Positions 18,088 through 26,635 of a stretch of DNA of 64,000 nt are shown here, one piece after another. Source of the stretch: Flavobacterium sp. Leaf82 (GTDB lineage: Bacteria > Bacteroidota > Bacteroidia > Flavobacteriales > Flavobacteriaceae); NCBI RefSeq assembly GCF_001422725.1, contig NZ_LMMA01000032.1:62001-126000 (forward strand), written 5' to 3'. How positions within the stretch are numbered: position 1 is the stretch's first letter; every line of letters starts with the position of its first letter. A program made the translations under genes and the position numbers. The notes beneath the pieces are model-generated. The model was not told the origin of the DNA. It was given only the letters and a program-made list of their open reading frames with translations, and ran no database searches.

Positions 18088-18666
18088 TTATTTTGCTGCA
18101 TTCAGAAAATCAATTAGTTGGTGGGTTGCTTTTGCACGATGACTTATTTTGTTTTTGATATCTGAGGCCAGTTGGGCAAAAGTCTCCGTATAATTTTCAG
18201 GCTGAAAAATGGGGTCGTAGCCAAAACCATGATTTCCAATTTTCTCAGCAATAATGCTTCCTTTTGCAATTCCGGTAAATAAATGTTGTTCTCCTTTTAT
18301 ATTTAATGCGATAACGGTCTTAAACTGTGCACTTCGATCTTCTTTATCTGATAATGCTTCGAGAAGTTTGTTCATATTATCATCTGCATTGCGCTGTTCT
18401 CCGGCATATCGTGCTGAATAAACGCCTGGTTCTCCGTTTAAAGCTGTAACTTCTAAACCGGTATCATCGGCAAAACAATCATAACCGTATTTTTGAGTTA
18501 CATAATTTGCTTTCAAAATAGCGTTTCCTTCAATAGTATCAGCAGTTTCAGGAATTTCTTCATGACAGCCAATTTCCTCTAAGCTTAATAATTGAATCGA
18601 TCCTTTTAGGATACTCTGAATTTCTTTGATTTTATTAAGGTTGTTTGAAGCGAAAACCAATTGCAT
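18088..18666 (-). CDS. rdgB: Non-canonical purine NTP pyrophosphatase (RdgB/HAM1)
   Basis: The 192-residue enzyme removes dITP, ITP and XTP from the nucleotide pool. Family motifs are FASNNLNKIKEI at the N-terminus, the metal site FADDTGLEV, PGVYSARYAG, and HGFGYDPIF near residue 150, with SHRAKA at the end. Length is typical. It is divergently transcribed from the ABC exporter gene, with two back-to-back -7 elements in the 91-bp gap. Confidence 0.95.
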   Translation of the reverse strand: MQLVFASNNLNKIKEIQSILKGSIQLLSLEEIGCHEEIPETADTIEGNAILKANYVTQKYGYDCFADDTGLEVTALNGEPGVYSARYAGEQRNADDNMNKLLEALSDKEDRSAQFKTVIALNIKGEQHLFTGIAKGSIIAEKIGNHGFGYDPIFQPENYTETFAQLASDIKNKISHRAKATHQLIDFLNAAK

Positions 18667-18710
18667 GATACTTGTGTTTTGAAGTTATTATTGGATGTAA
18701 GTCTAAAACA

Positions 18711-18718
18711 CAAATTTA
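18711..18718 (-). promoter_or_regulatory. -7 element for rdgB
   Basis: Reverse-strand TAAATTTG, 45 bp before the rdgB start. Confidence 0.45.
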
Positions 18719-18725
18719 GAATTCT

Positions 18726-18733
18726 TATATTTG
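18726..18733 (+). promoter_or_regulatory. -7 element for the ABC exporter gene
   Basis: TATATTTG, 25 bp before the start and only 7 bp from the opposing rdgB element. Confidence 0.45.
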
Positions 18734-18757
18734 ATATGCGACATCAAATCAAAATAA

Positions 18758-20536
18758 ATGCAGATATCAGTATTATATAAAAAAATAACACCCTTTGTTA
18801 AGCCATACAAAAAAATGGTTATTGCTACTTTATTACTCACTTTTTTGGGTTCTTTTGCTGCACAGGTTAATGCTCTGATTTTAAAATATACGGTAGATTC
18901 TATTAGTGATTTAATGGTTGCGCATGAACCTTTGTCAAAAGGGTTTCATTTATTAGGGATTATTAGTATTGTTTTACTTTCTAAAGAACTGATATATTCC
19001 GTGGTGCAGTTTGGTCAGAAGTTTTATGGCGAAAAGCTGCGTATTTTTATTACCCGCGATATATCTCAGGCGATTGTCGAAAAAATTCTGAGTTATCGAA
19101 TGGAGTTTTACACTTCTAACGAAAATGAAAGCGGAAAACTGCAAACCAGAATCGATTTAGGAATTAGCAGTTTAACACGATTGGTCCAGAATTTCTTTAT
19201 TGATATTTTACCACTATTTGCGAATGCTTTTGTAGCTCTTGCAATTATGTTTTATGCAAATGTTTATGTGGGTTTTGTAAGTTTATGTATTATTCCGATC
19301 TACTTTTATATAAGTCAGTTGCAAGCTACAAAACTGAGTGGTTTTAGAAGAAGAATGCGTAATTACCGCGAAACCAAGAATAACGGAATCATTAGTTTAA
19401 TAGAATCCATTACTGTAATTAAGTCTTTCGTTCGGGAACCTATGGAAGCGGATCGTCATAAAGATATTCAGTTTGAGATGACAGAAAATCAGCTGGAAAC
19501 TAGAAAAACCAGTTTTATTTTTGAAAGTGTGAAAGGTTTTGTAGAACAAATAGGAGTTGTAATTATAATTATTCTTACGGCTTATTTCGTTTTAAATAAT
19601 ACGATGACAATTGGTGCAATCATGTTTCATATTATGTTATTTAATAACGTTTCAGCACCAATCAGGCAATTGCACCGCATTTATGATGAAGTAAACGATG
19701 CCTTGATTTATTCTGAAGGATTCTTCGATATTTTAGAATCGGATAACGAAAAAGAAATTAGTGGGGATTATATTCCTGAAAAAATTAGTGGACTGATCGA
19801 AGTTAAAAATGTTGATTTTGTTTATCCAAACGGAACAAAAGCGCTTTTTGACATTAATTTCATTATTAAACCAAACGAAACAACTGCGCTTGTTGGTTTA
19901 AGCGGAGCAGGAAAAAGTACCATTATTAATTTACTGGATAAGTTTTATTTACCGACATCAGGAAAAATTTATCTGGACGGAGTAGATTTAAATGACTATA
20001 ATACTGATTTTCTACGCAAGAATATTGGTTTGGTGCTACAGAAAAACCACATTTTTAAAGGAACAATCGCCGAAAACATTTTATATGGAAAACCGGAAGC
20101 TTCGCAATCTGAAATTATAGAAGCTGCCAAGAAAGCGTATATTCATGAACAAGTGATGCAATTGCCTAAAGGATATGATTCTGATGCGCATTTGCTTTCA
20201 GGCGGACAACAACAGCGAATTGCAATTGCAAGGTTATTTTTAAAAAATCCACCAATTATTTTTCTGGATGAACCAACAGCAAGTTTGGATGCAATAGCGA
20301 CAGAGCAAATAAAAAAATCACTCGATGCTATAAAAAAAGACAGAACCGTAATTATTATTTCGCACAGTATTTCTCAAATTATTGATGCCGCTAATATTAT
20401 AGTTTTAGAGCAGGGAAAATGTGTTGAGAAAGGAACACATGATGATTTGTATGATAACCGTTCTGCTTACTATGAAATATTTACCGCAATGGCGAATAGT
20501 TTAAATATTGATAAAATTACTCAGACACTTGATTAA
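18758..20536 (+). CDS. ABC transporter, fused permease and ATPase (exporter type)
   Basis: The 592-residue half-transporter has a six-helix ABC membrane domain (about residues 15-310) and a C-terminal ATPase. The ATPase has Walker A GLSGAGKST, signature LSGGQQQR, Walker B IIFLDEPTAS and the switch His in IIISHS. This is the homodimeric MsbA-like architecture that exports lipids, drugs or peptides. No peptidase domain or substrate gene is adjacent. It ends at a perfect 16-bp hairpin. Confidence 0.93.
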   Translation: MQISVLYKKITPFVKPYKKMVIATLLLTFLGSFAAQVNALILKYTVDSISDLMVAHEPLSKGFHLLGIISIVLLSKELIYSVVQFGQKFYGEKLRIFITRDISQAIVEKILSYRMEFYTSNENESGKLQTRIDLGISSLTRLVQNFFIDILPLFANAFVALAIMFYANVYVGFVSLCIIPIYFYISQLQATKLSGFRRRMRNYRETKNNGIISLIESITVIKSFVREPMEADRHKDIQFEMTENQLETRKTSFIFESVKGFVEQIGVVIIIILTAYFVLNNTMTIGAIMFHIMLFNNVSAPIRQLHRIYDEVNDALIYSEGFFDILESDNEKEISGDYIPEKISGLIEVKNVDFVYPNGTKALFDINFIIKPNETTALVGLSGAGKSTIINLLDKFYLPTSGKIYLDGVDLNDYNTDFLRKNIGLVLQKNHIFKGTIAENILYGKPEASQSEIIEAAKKAYIHEQVMQLPKGYDSDAHLLSGGQQQRIAIARLFLKNPPIIFLDEPTASLDAIATEQIKKSLDAIKKDRTVIIISHSISQIIDAANIIVLEQGKCVEKGTHDDLYDNRSAYYEIFTAMANSLNIDKITQTLD

Positions 20537-20563
20537 CTGCTTTCAAGATGTTATAGCGATAAG

Positions 20564-20596
20564 AAACCCGACAGGTTTTTAAAACCTGTCGGGTTT
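20564..20596. terminator. Perfect 16-bp hairpin terminator
   Basis: AAACCCGACAGGTTTT and its exact reverse complement are separated by one base. It sits between the convergent ABC exporter and DUF2809 genes and can serve both. Confidence 0.85.
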
Positions 20597-20632
20597 ATGA
20601 GAACGTAAATAACTCATATAAAAGCTAATATT

Positions 20633-21007
20633 CTATAAAGATTTGTTTTTCAAAACAGCTTTTTCAATACTAAAAGCAATAGCAATACCAAAAGTATAGG
20701 CAAGAATATCTGCCCATAAAAAACCTTGTCCCAAAGTATATCTTCCTAAAAGCGTGTTTCTAAGTTCGTTTATCCAATTTGCCTGATAGATTTGAGAAAA
20801 TTCAATTGTGTAGCAAATCAGTAAAGAAGTAATTATTATTTGAAATGCTTTTTTATCTATCAATATTATTCTAATCAGTACATACATCATTACAGCGTAA
20901 AGAAAATCTCCGGTGCACAATGGTATCGTGTCAAATTTTCTCGAAAAGATTCCCAGAAAAACAATGAATAGAAAAAGGAAGAAATAATAGATTCTGGATT
21001 TTTTCAA
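20633..21007 (-). CDS. DUF2809 membrane protein
   Basis: The 124-residue protein has four hydrophobic segments and the DUF2809 pattern FLGIFSRKF, CTGDFLYAVMMYVLIR and GQGFLWADILAYTFGI. A longer frame starts at TTG 21028, but that codon lies inside the -7 element TAAATTTG at 21026-21033, so it cannot be translated from that promoter. The TTG at 21007 (then KKSRIYYF) is the better start. Function is unknown. Confidence 0.75.
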   Translation of the reverse strand: MKKSRIYYFFLFLFIVFLGIFSRKFDTIPLCTGDFLYAVMMYVLIRIILIDKKAFQIIITSLLICYTIEFSQIYQANWINELRNTLLGRYTLGQGFLWADILAYTFGIAIAFSIEKAVLKNKSL

Positions 21008-21025
21008 GCTTAGTATATTTAGGAG

Positions 21026-21033
21026 CAAATTTA
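21026..21033 (-). promoter_or_regulatory. -7 element for the DUF2809 gene
   Basis: Reverse-strand TAAATTTG. It overlaps the longest possible start codon and supports the shorter protein. Confidence 0.5.
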
Positions 21034-21140
21034 GATTAAATCATTTATATGTAGATATTGAAGTTTTCTTTTTTAAAGCTCTAAGCTAAAAGAGAGTAAT
21101 AAGTTTTGATAAAAGATTAATTTCGAAGTGTTCTGCGCAT

Positions 21141-21192
21141 TTTTGTCATTTCGACGAAGGAGAAATCTTCACGAGAAGTTCGACAAAGATTG
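21141..21192. repeat. Structured intergenic element, possibly a dispersed repeat
   Basis: A GC-richer stretch containing TTTCGACGAAGGAGAAATC and CTTCACGAGAAG (an inverted CTTC/GAAG) stands out from the AT-rich gap 21034-21307. Similar elements are, from memory, repeated in flavobacterial genomes. Only one copy is in this window. Confidence 0.35.
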
Positions 21193-21307
21193 GAAAAAAA
21201 GACGCCAATAGTACATTTTTAGGGAACGAAAAATACAAACATCGAAATAAGTTTACTTTATTTTATAAATTTATGGGTTAAACAAACTATCGACTAAAAA
21301 TAACCAC

Positions 21308-22486
21308 ATGAATGCAAATTTTTTTACCCTGATTGCCGTAGCATTTCTTTTAGCAAATCAAAGTTATGCCCAAAAAAACAACTCCTTCAATGTTAAAAAG
21401 CAACTGGAATATTGTGCTTCGCAAGCTTCGAAAACTTTAACTGTAATTCCGGATGACGGAACTTCACCTCGAACGGTTCCTAACGGAAGCAAAGACTGGA
21501 AATTTGTGAACTATAAAGATTGGACAAGCGGTTTCTGGCCAGGAGAATTATGGTATTTATATGAAGCGACAGGCGATAAAAAATGGCAAAAAGAAGCCGA
21601 TAAATTCAGTAGGTTTTTAACTCCTTTATCAGTAAGCAAAGCAAATGATCATGATTTGGGTTTTCAGATCTTTAATAGTTTTGGAAACGGATATCGTTTG
21701 ACTAAGAATCAAGCTTATAAAGACATTATTTTAAAATCGGCAGATACTTTGGCGACGCTTTTTAATCCAAAAGTTGGAACTATTCAATCTTGGCCACATA
21801 ATAAATACGGTGGTCATAATACGATTATTGATAATATGATGAATTTAGAACTGCTTTTTTGGGCTTCTAAAAATGGAGGAAATAAAAAGTTGTATGACAT
21901 TGCTGTAAAACATGCCGAAACTACGATGAACAATCATTTCAGACCAGATTATAGTTCCTATCATGTTATTATTTATGATTATGAAACTGGTAAAAAAATA
22001 AAAGGAAGAACGGCGCAAGGTTATAGCGACGAAAGTATGTGGGCAAGAGGTCAGGCGTGGGCTATTTACGGATTTACAATGGTTTACAGGGAAACAAAAG
22101 ATCCTAAATTTTTAGATTTTGCTCATAAATTAGCACGTGTTTATCTGGACAGATTAACAACTGAAGATCTAATACCGTATTGGGATTTTAATGCTCCCGG
22201 AATACCAAACGAACCCAGAGATGCTTCTGCTGCAGCGATTGTATCATCTGCACTTATGGAGTTAAGCTCATTTACAAAAGAGGCGGCATTAAAAAAGGAA
22301 TATTTGACAAAATCAAAAAAAATGCTTGTTTCACTTTCAGACCATTATCAAAGTCAGGATGTAAACTCGGCTTTTTTACTTCATTCTACAGGTCATAAAC
22401 CCGCAGGAAGCGAAATAGATTGTTCTATAAATTACGCTGATTATTATTATCTTGAAGCGCTTTTAAGATTTCAAAAATTAAAATAA
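21308..22486 (+). CDS. Glycoside hydrolase family 88 (unsaturated glucuronyl hydrolase type)
   Basis: The 392-residue protein has a signal peptide (1-21, ending SYAQ) and an alpha/alpha barrel resembling GH88. These enzymes remove the 4,5-unsaturated uronic acid left by polysaccharide lyases. Candidate catalytic Asp residues are D116 (DHDLGFQ) and D175 (IIDNMMNLELL). WARGQAWAIYG is also typical. It is probably periplasmic. No lyase or SusC/D gene is adjacent, so its substrate pathway lies elsewhere. The lipoprotein gene 22 bp downstream may share its transcript. Confidence 0.9.
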   Translation: MNANFFTLIAVAFLLANQSYAQKNNSFNVKKQLEYCASQASKTLTVIPDDGTSPRTVPNGSKDWKFVNYKDWTSGFWPGELWYLYEATGDKKWQKEADKFSRFLTPLSVSKANDHDLGFQIFNSFGNGYRLTKNQAYKDIILKSADTLATLFNPKVGTIQSWPHNKYGGHNTIIDNMMNLELLFWASKNGGNKKLYDIAVKHAETTMNNHFRPDYSSYHVIIYDYETGKKIKGRTAQGYSDESMWARGQAWAIYGFTMVYRETKDPKFLDFAHKLARVYLDRLTTEDLIPYWDFNAPGIPNEPRDASAAAIVSSALMELSSFTKEAALKKEYLTKSKKMLVSLSDHYQSQDVNSAFLLHSTGHKPAGSEIDCSINYADYYYLEALLRFQKLK

Positions 22487-22507
22487 TAATGATTTAAATT
22501 TAAAGTT

Positions 22508-22912
22508 ATGATCAGGAAAATTATCCAAATCTCTTTTGCCATAGTTTTATTGGTTTTTATGGCAAGCTGTAAAAACACTAAACAGAAACTTCAGGAATAT
22601 GTAACGTCTTATAATAGTACTGCTGCGAGTTTTAAAGCCAATGATGTTACGTTGACTACTGCAAGAGGTTATATAAATGATGACAAAATAGAATTGCGGT
22701 TCGAAACCAATTTAGAACAAAATGAATCTAATAAAACAAAAGCAAATTCATCATTTCGGGTGCTATTGAAAGACATGATCGCTAAAAATCAAATTCCTAA
22801 GGAACTTGTTGAAGAAGGTGTTCAGTTTGATGCTTATTTCTTAGCGGATGACAATACTGTTTTTGTAAAAGAAATAATAAACAAGGAATCTATTGCTGAA
22901 ATATTAAAGTAA
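22508..22912 (+). CDS. Small lipoprotein, paralogue 1
   Basis: The 134-residue lipoprotein has a lipobox at MASC (Cys ~21). The mature part starts KNTKQKLQEYV and has a DDKIELRFETNLEQNE block and PKELVEEGVQFDAYFL. The next gene encodes a clearly homologous protein with the same layout. No known domain is recognised. It is probably anchored in the periplasm or outer membrane. Confidence 0.75.
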   Translation: MIRKIIQISFAIVLLVFMASCKNTKQKLQEYVTSYNSTAASFKANDVTLTTARGYINDDKIELRFETNLEQNESNKTKANSSFRVLLKDMIAKNQIPKELVEEGVQFDAYFLADDNTVFVKEIINKESIAEILK

Positions 22913-22935
22913 TATCTAAAATTTAATCTTTGCTA

Positions 22936-22972
22936 TAAGCTGCTTTAATCCTTTTTAAAGTGGCTTTTTTTA
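22936..22972 (+). terminator. Weak hairpin after the first lipoprotein gene
   Basis: AAGCTGCTTTAA partly pairs with TTTAAAGTGGCTT, followed by a T-run. Confidence 0.4.
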
Positions 22973-23083
22973 TGTTGTAATTAGCTAATCGCTGTCTTTT
23001 GTTTTGAATGTGTTTTATCCGGTAATTACTGATAATCAATTTGTAACCAAATAATTACAGTTTTTTATTTTTATGGCTTGAAG

Positions 23084-23114
23084 TTGTTTTTCTTTAAAAA
23101 GTTCATTATGTTTG
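23084..23114 (+). promoter_or_regulatory. Promoter of the second lipoprotein gene
   Basis: TTG (23084-23086), a 20-bp spacer and TATGTTTG (23107-23114), 31 bp before the ATG. This shows that the two paralogues can be transcribed separately. Confidence 0.55.
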
Positions 23115-23145
23115 AGTTAAAAAATAACCTAAAACCTAAAATTTT

Positions 23146-23580
23146 ATGAGAAAAATTACCCAAATCGCATTTACTGTCGTTGTTATGCTGCTATTGGTAA
23201 GCTGTAAAAATACCAAGCAAAAAATTCAGGAACATGTAAGTTCTTATAATAATTCATCTTCCATTAAAGGTACCGGAATTACCGGAACTACGGCTAAGGC
23301 ATTTTTAAACGATAATAAAATTGAAATCAGGATCGAAACTAATTTAGAAGAGAATGATGCAAATAAACTAACCTACAAAGAGTCATTTCCGGATTTGCTG
23401 AAAGAAATGATTAAGAACGATCAAATTTCAAAAGAATTAATTGAAGAAGGAGTAAAGTTTGATGTGTACTTCCTGGCTTATAATAACGCTATTCTCGCAC
23501 AACAAATAGTAGATAAAGAAGAATTGGCTGTTATAGAAAATGCAGGCGACGCTAAAGATAAGGTAACAGCAAAACTCTAA
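23146..23580 (+). CDS. Small lipoprotein, paralogue 2
   Basis: The 144-residue lipoprotein has a lipobox LVSC and mature start KNTKQKIQEHV. It shares with the preceding gene SSYN, NDNKIEIRIETNLEEN, SKELIEEGVKFDVYFLA and a similar C-terminus, so the pair is a tandem duplication. It has its own promoter and a strong terminator. Function is unknown. Confidence 0.78.
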   Translation: MRKITQIAFTVVVMLLLVSCKNTKQKIQEHVSSYNNSSSIKGTGITGTTAKAFLNDNKIEIRIETNLEENDANKLTYKESFPDLLKEMIKNDQISKELIEEGVKFDVYFLAYNNAILAQQIVDKEELAVIENAGDAKDKVTAKL

Positions 23581-23591
23581 TTTTGAAAAAT

Positions 23592-23632
23592 AAAAAAAGC
23601 CTCTTTGTGTAATTTCAAAGAGGCTTTTTTTT
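23592..23632. terminator. Bidirectional terminator
   Basis: AAAAAAAGCCTCTTTG and CAAAGAGGCTTTTTTT form a perfect 16-bp stem with an 8-nt loop between convergent genes. Confidence 0.9.
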
Positions 23633-25143
23633 TATCGTTTAGTAACATTTGTTAAGATATCCGGAAAATAGGAATCTGATAAGTTACCAAATTCATCTCC
23701 GCGCATAAAGATATTACTATCTACATCAGCAAAGCTTTTCTTGCCAGCCGCTGCTAAAAGTTCATTTGCAGAGTGTAAAGTGTTTTTATGAAAATGATAA
23801 ACACGATCTGATTTATCCGTAACAACCAACCCTTTCATAAGCATTTTATTTTGAGTGGCAACTCCGGTTGGGCATTCATTATTATGACAACGTAAGGCCT
23901 GTATACAACCTAATGAAAACATAAAACCACGAGCGCTGTTGCACATATCTGCACCCAATGCAATTGCATGTAAAATCGAATAACCGGATATAATTTTTCC
24001 GCTACCAATAATGCGTATTTTATCACGAATGTTCAGGCCTATCAACGTTTTGTTTACAAAAATCAAAGCAGGTTCGAAAGGCATTCCAACACCATCAGCA
24101 AATTCCAGAGGTGCAGCTCCGGTTCCGCCTTCGGCACCATCGATAGTTATAAAATCAGGAAATATATCTTCAGCAATCATCTCGTGACAAATGGCTTCAA
24201 ATTCAGCGGTATTTCCAATACATAATTTAAATCCAATAGGTTTTCCGTTTGATAATTGACGCAGTTGCGCAATAAAATGGATAAGCCCTTTACTGTCTGA
24301 AAAAGCATGATGTCCCGGTGGAGAAAGAATCATTGTGTGTGGTTCAACTCCTCTTATTTTTGCAATTTGCTCCGTATTTTTTGCAGCCGGTAATACACCT
24401 CCGTGACCAGGTTTTGCACCTTGTGAAAGTTTAATTTCGATCATTTTAACGTTTGGAAGATTCGCTTTTTCTGAGAATTTTTCAGGGTTGAAATTTCCGT
24501 CAGCATCACGACATCCAAAATATCCTGTACCAATTTGCCAGGTAATGTCACCACCGCCGGCAAGATGAAATTCGGTTAATCCGCCTTCTCCGGTATTTTG
24601 GTAAAAGTTTCCTTTTTTTGCCCCTATATTTATCGCACGCACCGCATTTTCGCTTAACGAACCAAAACTCATTGCCGAAACATTAAATAAAGAAGCTAAG
24701 TAAGGCTGTTTACAATCTTTTCCTCCCACTAATACACGTGGTAACTCTTCGTTGACTTTTGCCGGAAAAATAGAATGTTTTATTCCTTCGTAACTATCAT
24801 GATTTAGATTTTGCTGTGTTCCAAAAGGGGTACTTGAATCAATGTTTTTTGCCCTTTGATAAACCAAAGAACGCTGATTTCTTGAAAAAGGCCTTCCGTC
24901 TGTAGATCTTTCGATAAAATATTGTTGGATTTCAGGCGCAATCATTTCAAATAAATATCTGAAATAACCTAAAACAGGAAAGTTTCTTAAAATGGCATGC
25001 TTTTTTTGAAGAATGTTATAGAATCCAACAACTAATAATATTGGAATAATAATAACGAGTAAAAAACCACGCTTTGTATAAAAATAAATTGTAACGACAA
25101 TTAGTAGTAACAGGAATCCGTAGATGAAGAATTTTTTTCTCAT
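23632..25143 (-). CDS. Membrane-anchored FMN/Fe-S glutamate-synthase-like protein
   Basis: The 503-residue protein has two N-terminal hydrophobic segments (about 5-22 and 28-44) and then the FMN-binding TIM barrel of glutamate synthase. Visible are FNVSAMSFGSLSENAV, ITIDGAEGGTGAAP and a 3Fe-4S signature GCIQALRCHNNECPTGVATQ (C-x5-C-x4-C). It lacks the amidotransferase and GltB accessory domains. Stand-alone GltB2-like proteins may oxidise or aminate an unknown substrate. It is followed on its strand by the NYN gene 34 bp upstream and is probably in one operon with it. Confidence 0.88.
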   Translation of the reverse strand: MRKKFFIYGFLLLLIVVTIYFYTKRGFLLVIIIPILLVVGFYNILQKKHAILRNFPVLGYFRYLFEMIAPEIQQYFIERSTDGRPFSRNQRSLVYQRAKNIDSSTPFGTQQNLNHDSYEGIKHSIFPAKVNEELPRVLVGGKDCKQPYLASLFNVSAMSFGSLSENAVRAINIGAKKGNFYQNTGEGGLTEFHLAGGGDITWQIGTGYFGCRDADGNFNPEKFSEKANLPNVKMIEIKLSQGAKPGHGGVLPAAKNTEQIAKIRGVEPHTMILSPPGHHAFSDSKGLIHFIAQLRQLSNGKPIGFKLCIGNTAEFEAICHEMIAEDIFPDFITIDGAEGGTGAAPLEFADGVGMPFEPALIFVNKTLIGLNIRDKIRIIGSGKIISGYSILHAIALGADMCNSARGFMFSLGCIQALRCHNNECPTGVATQNKMLMKGLVVTDKSDRVYHFHKNTLHSANELLAAAGKKSFADVDSNIFMRGDEFGNLSDSYFPDILTNVTKR

Positions 25144-25177
25144 GTTTGTGAAAAATTAAAATGTAATACTTTGATAA

Positions 25178-25960
25178 TTAGTTAAATCGAAGGCGAACAT
25201 ACACATGTTTGATCCCTTTTTTATCTGATTCTCTTTCGTCGATTTCAAGAATATCAGTTAGTGATTTTAACATTGGTGTAAGCTTTGAAAAACCATAATT
25301 TCTTGGGTCAAATTCAGGTTTTTTCTTCACAATTAAGTTTCCAACATCTCCTAAAAATGCCCATCCATCGTCGTCCTCAATATCTTCAATTGTGGCTTCT
25401 ATCAAATCAATGGTTTGTTTGTCTATTTTATGTAATGCTTTTTCAGCAGGTTTTTCAACAGGTTTTTTAGCATCTGCTGTTGCAGTTGTTTTTGGTTTTT
25501 TCTTTTGGATTGCTCCGTCTAAAACCTCAATATAAATAAATCTGTCGCACGCTACAATAAAAGAATTAGGTGTTTTCTTTTCTCCAATACCAATTACTTT
25601 CATGCCGGATTCTCTTAACCTGATAGCCAAACGTGTAAAATCGCTATCGCTGGAAACGATACAAAATCCGTCAAGTTTTCCTGAATACAGTAAATCCATT
25701 GCATCAATAATCAAAGCAGAATCTGATGAATTTTTACCTACGGTGTAGCTATATTGCTGAATTGGGGTTATAGCATGTTCTAGTAAAACAGCTTTCCATC
25801 CATTAGAATTTGGTTTTGTCCAATCAGCATAAATACGTTTAGTTGTTGGGGTACCAAATTTTGTTATTTCTTCCATCATACCTTTTACATTACTGTAAGG
25901 TACATTGTCGGCATCAATAAGAACAGCGAGTTTTAAATCTTTTGAGGTGCTTAAAGCCAT
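25178..25960 (-). CDS. NYN-domain ribonuclease-like protein with C-terminal LOTUS domain
   Basis: The 260-residue protein has an N-terminal PIN-like NYN domain (about 8-145) with acidic residues AVLIDADNVP, DSALIIDAMDLL and VSSDSDFTRLA in the positions of the metal-binding triad. A Lys/Pro linker follows. The C-terminal region (about 175-258) fits an OST-HTH/LOTUS domain, which binds RNA or G-rich structures. A role in RNA cleavage or silencing is inferred. Partner genes are not obvious; the glutamate-synthase-like gene follows in the same direction. Confidence 0.85.
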   Translation of the reverse strand: MALSTSKDLKLAVLIDADNVPYSNVKGMMEEITKFGTPTTKRIYADWTKPNSNGWKAVLLEHAITPIQQYSYTVGKNSSDSALIIDAMDLLYSGKLDGFCIVSSDSDFTRLAIRLRESGMKVIGIGEKKTPNSFIVACDRFIYIEVLDGAIQKKKPKTTATADAKKPVEKPAEKALHKIDKQTIDLIEATIEDIEDDDGWAFLGDVGNLIVKKKPEFDPRNYGFSKLTPMLKSLTDILEIDERESDKKGIKHVYVRLRFN

Positions 25961-25973
25961 TTTCCGGGTTTTA

Positions 25974-25981
25974 CAAAATTA
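25974..25981 (-). promoter_or_regulatory. -7 element for the NYN gene
   Basis: Reverse-strand TAATTTTG, 14 bp before the start. A second candidate, TACCTTTG, lies at 25990-25997. Confidence 0.45.
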
Positions 25982-26099
25982 TAATCTACCAAAGGTAAAA
26001 TTAAAATTGGTTTTAAATTCACTTGCTGTCTAATTTCACCTTTCTTAATAATTAAATTATTTTCGTTATAAATAAGGAGTTGCATGCTGAAAATTAATT

Positions 26100-26117
26100 A
26101 AAGATAAATTTGTCTTT
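26100..26117. promoter_or_regulatory. Operator-like inverted repeat in front of the Rrf2 gene
   Basis: AAAGATAAATTTGTCTTT is an 18-bp palindrome with one non-pairing position per arm. It overlaps the -33 TTG of the promoter, so binding would block transcription. Two related sites lie in front of ric and nirK. Confidence 0.75.
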
Positions 26118-26140
26118 TAATATGTGTTTGCATACATTTG
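26110..26140 (+). promoter_or_regulatory. Promoter of the Rrf2 regulator operon
   Basis: TTG (26110-26112), a 20-bp spacer and TACATTTG (26133-26140) fit the flavobacterial consensus. The transcript would begin near 26146, just before the ATG at 26162. Confidence 0.65.
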
Positions 26141-26161
26141 TAAGGAATTTAATCAGATATT

Positions 26162-26611
26162 ATGTTTTCAAAAGCGTGTGAATATGGCATTCGGGCTTCT
26201 ATATTTATTGCTGCTAATTCGTCTAAAGGAATTAGGGTAGGAATAAAAGATGTAGCTAAAGAAATTGATTCTCCGGAACCTTTTACGGCCAAAATAATGC
26301 AGATTTTAACCAAAAGCAATATTATAGGTTCGGCAAAAGGAGTAGGAGGAGGATTTGAAATTTCGGCGGAAGCCTTAAAATCTATAAAATTAATTCATAT
26401 TGTAGACGCGATCGATGGAGACAATATTTATAAAGGCTGCGGAATAGGATTAAAAGAATGTTCAGAAGTGCATCCTTGTCCCGTACACAATGAATTTAAA
26501 AAAATACGCGAATTACTGGTGGCAATGTTAACCAATACATCTCTGGAAGAATTAGCTTTAAGCGTAAAATCAGGAGATTTTCATTTGAAAATATTAAATA
26601 AAAGCGAATAG
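26162..26611 (+). CDS. Rrf2-family transcriptional regulator, NsrR-like
   Basis: The 149-residue protein has a winged-helix N-terminus (SKACEYGIRASIFIAANS, then GIKDVAKEIDSPEPFTAKIMQ and GVGGGFEIS) and three cysteines at 93, 100 and 106 (GCGIGLKEC, SEVHPCPVH). This is the usual place for a [Fe-S] cluster that senses nitric oxide or redox state. Neighbours (azurin, ric, nirK) support NO sensing. The inverted repeat over its own promoter suggests autoregulation. Azurin follows after 24 bp. The family is certain; the NO role is inferred. Confidence 0.9.
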   Translation: MFSKACEYGIRASIFIAANSSKGIRVGIKDVAKEIDSPEPFTAKIMQILTKSNIIGSAKGVGGGFEISAEALKSIKLIHIVDAIDGDNIYKGCGIGLKECSEVHPCPVHNEFKKIRELLVAMLTNTSLEELALSVKSGDFHLKILNKSE

Positions 26612-26635
26612 ATATTATAATTTAAATACATAGAA

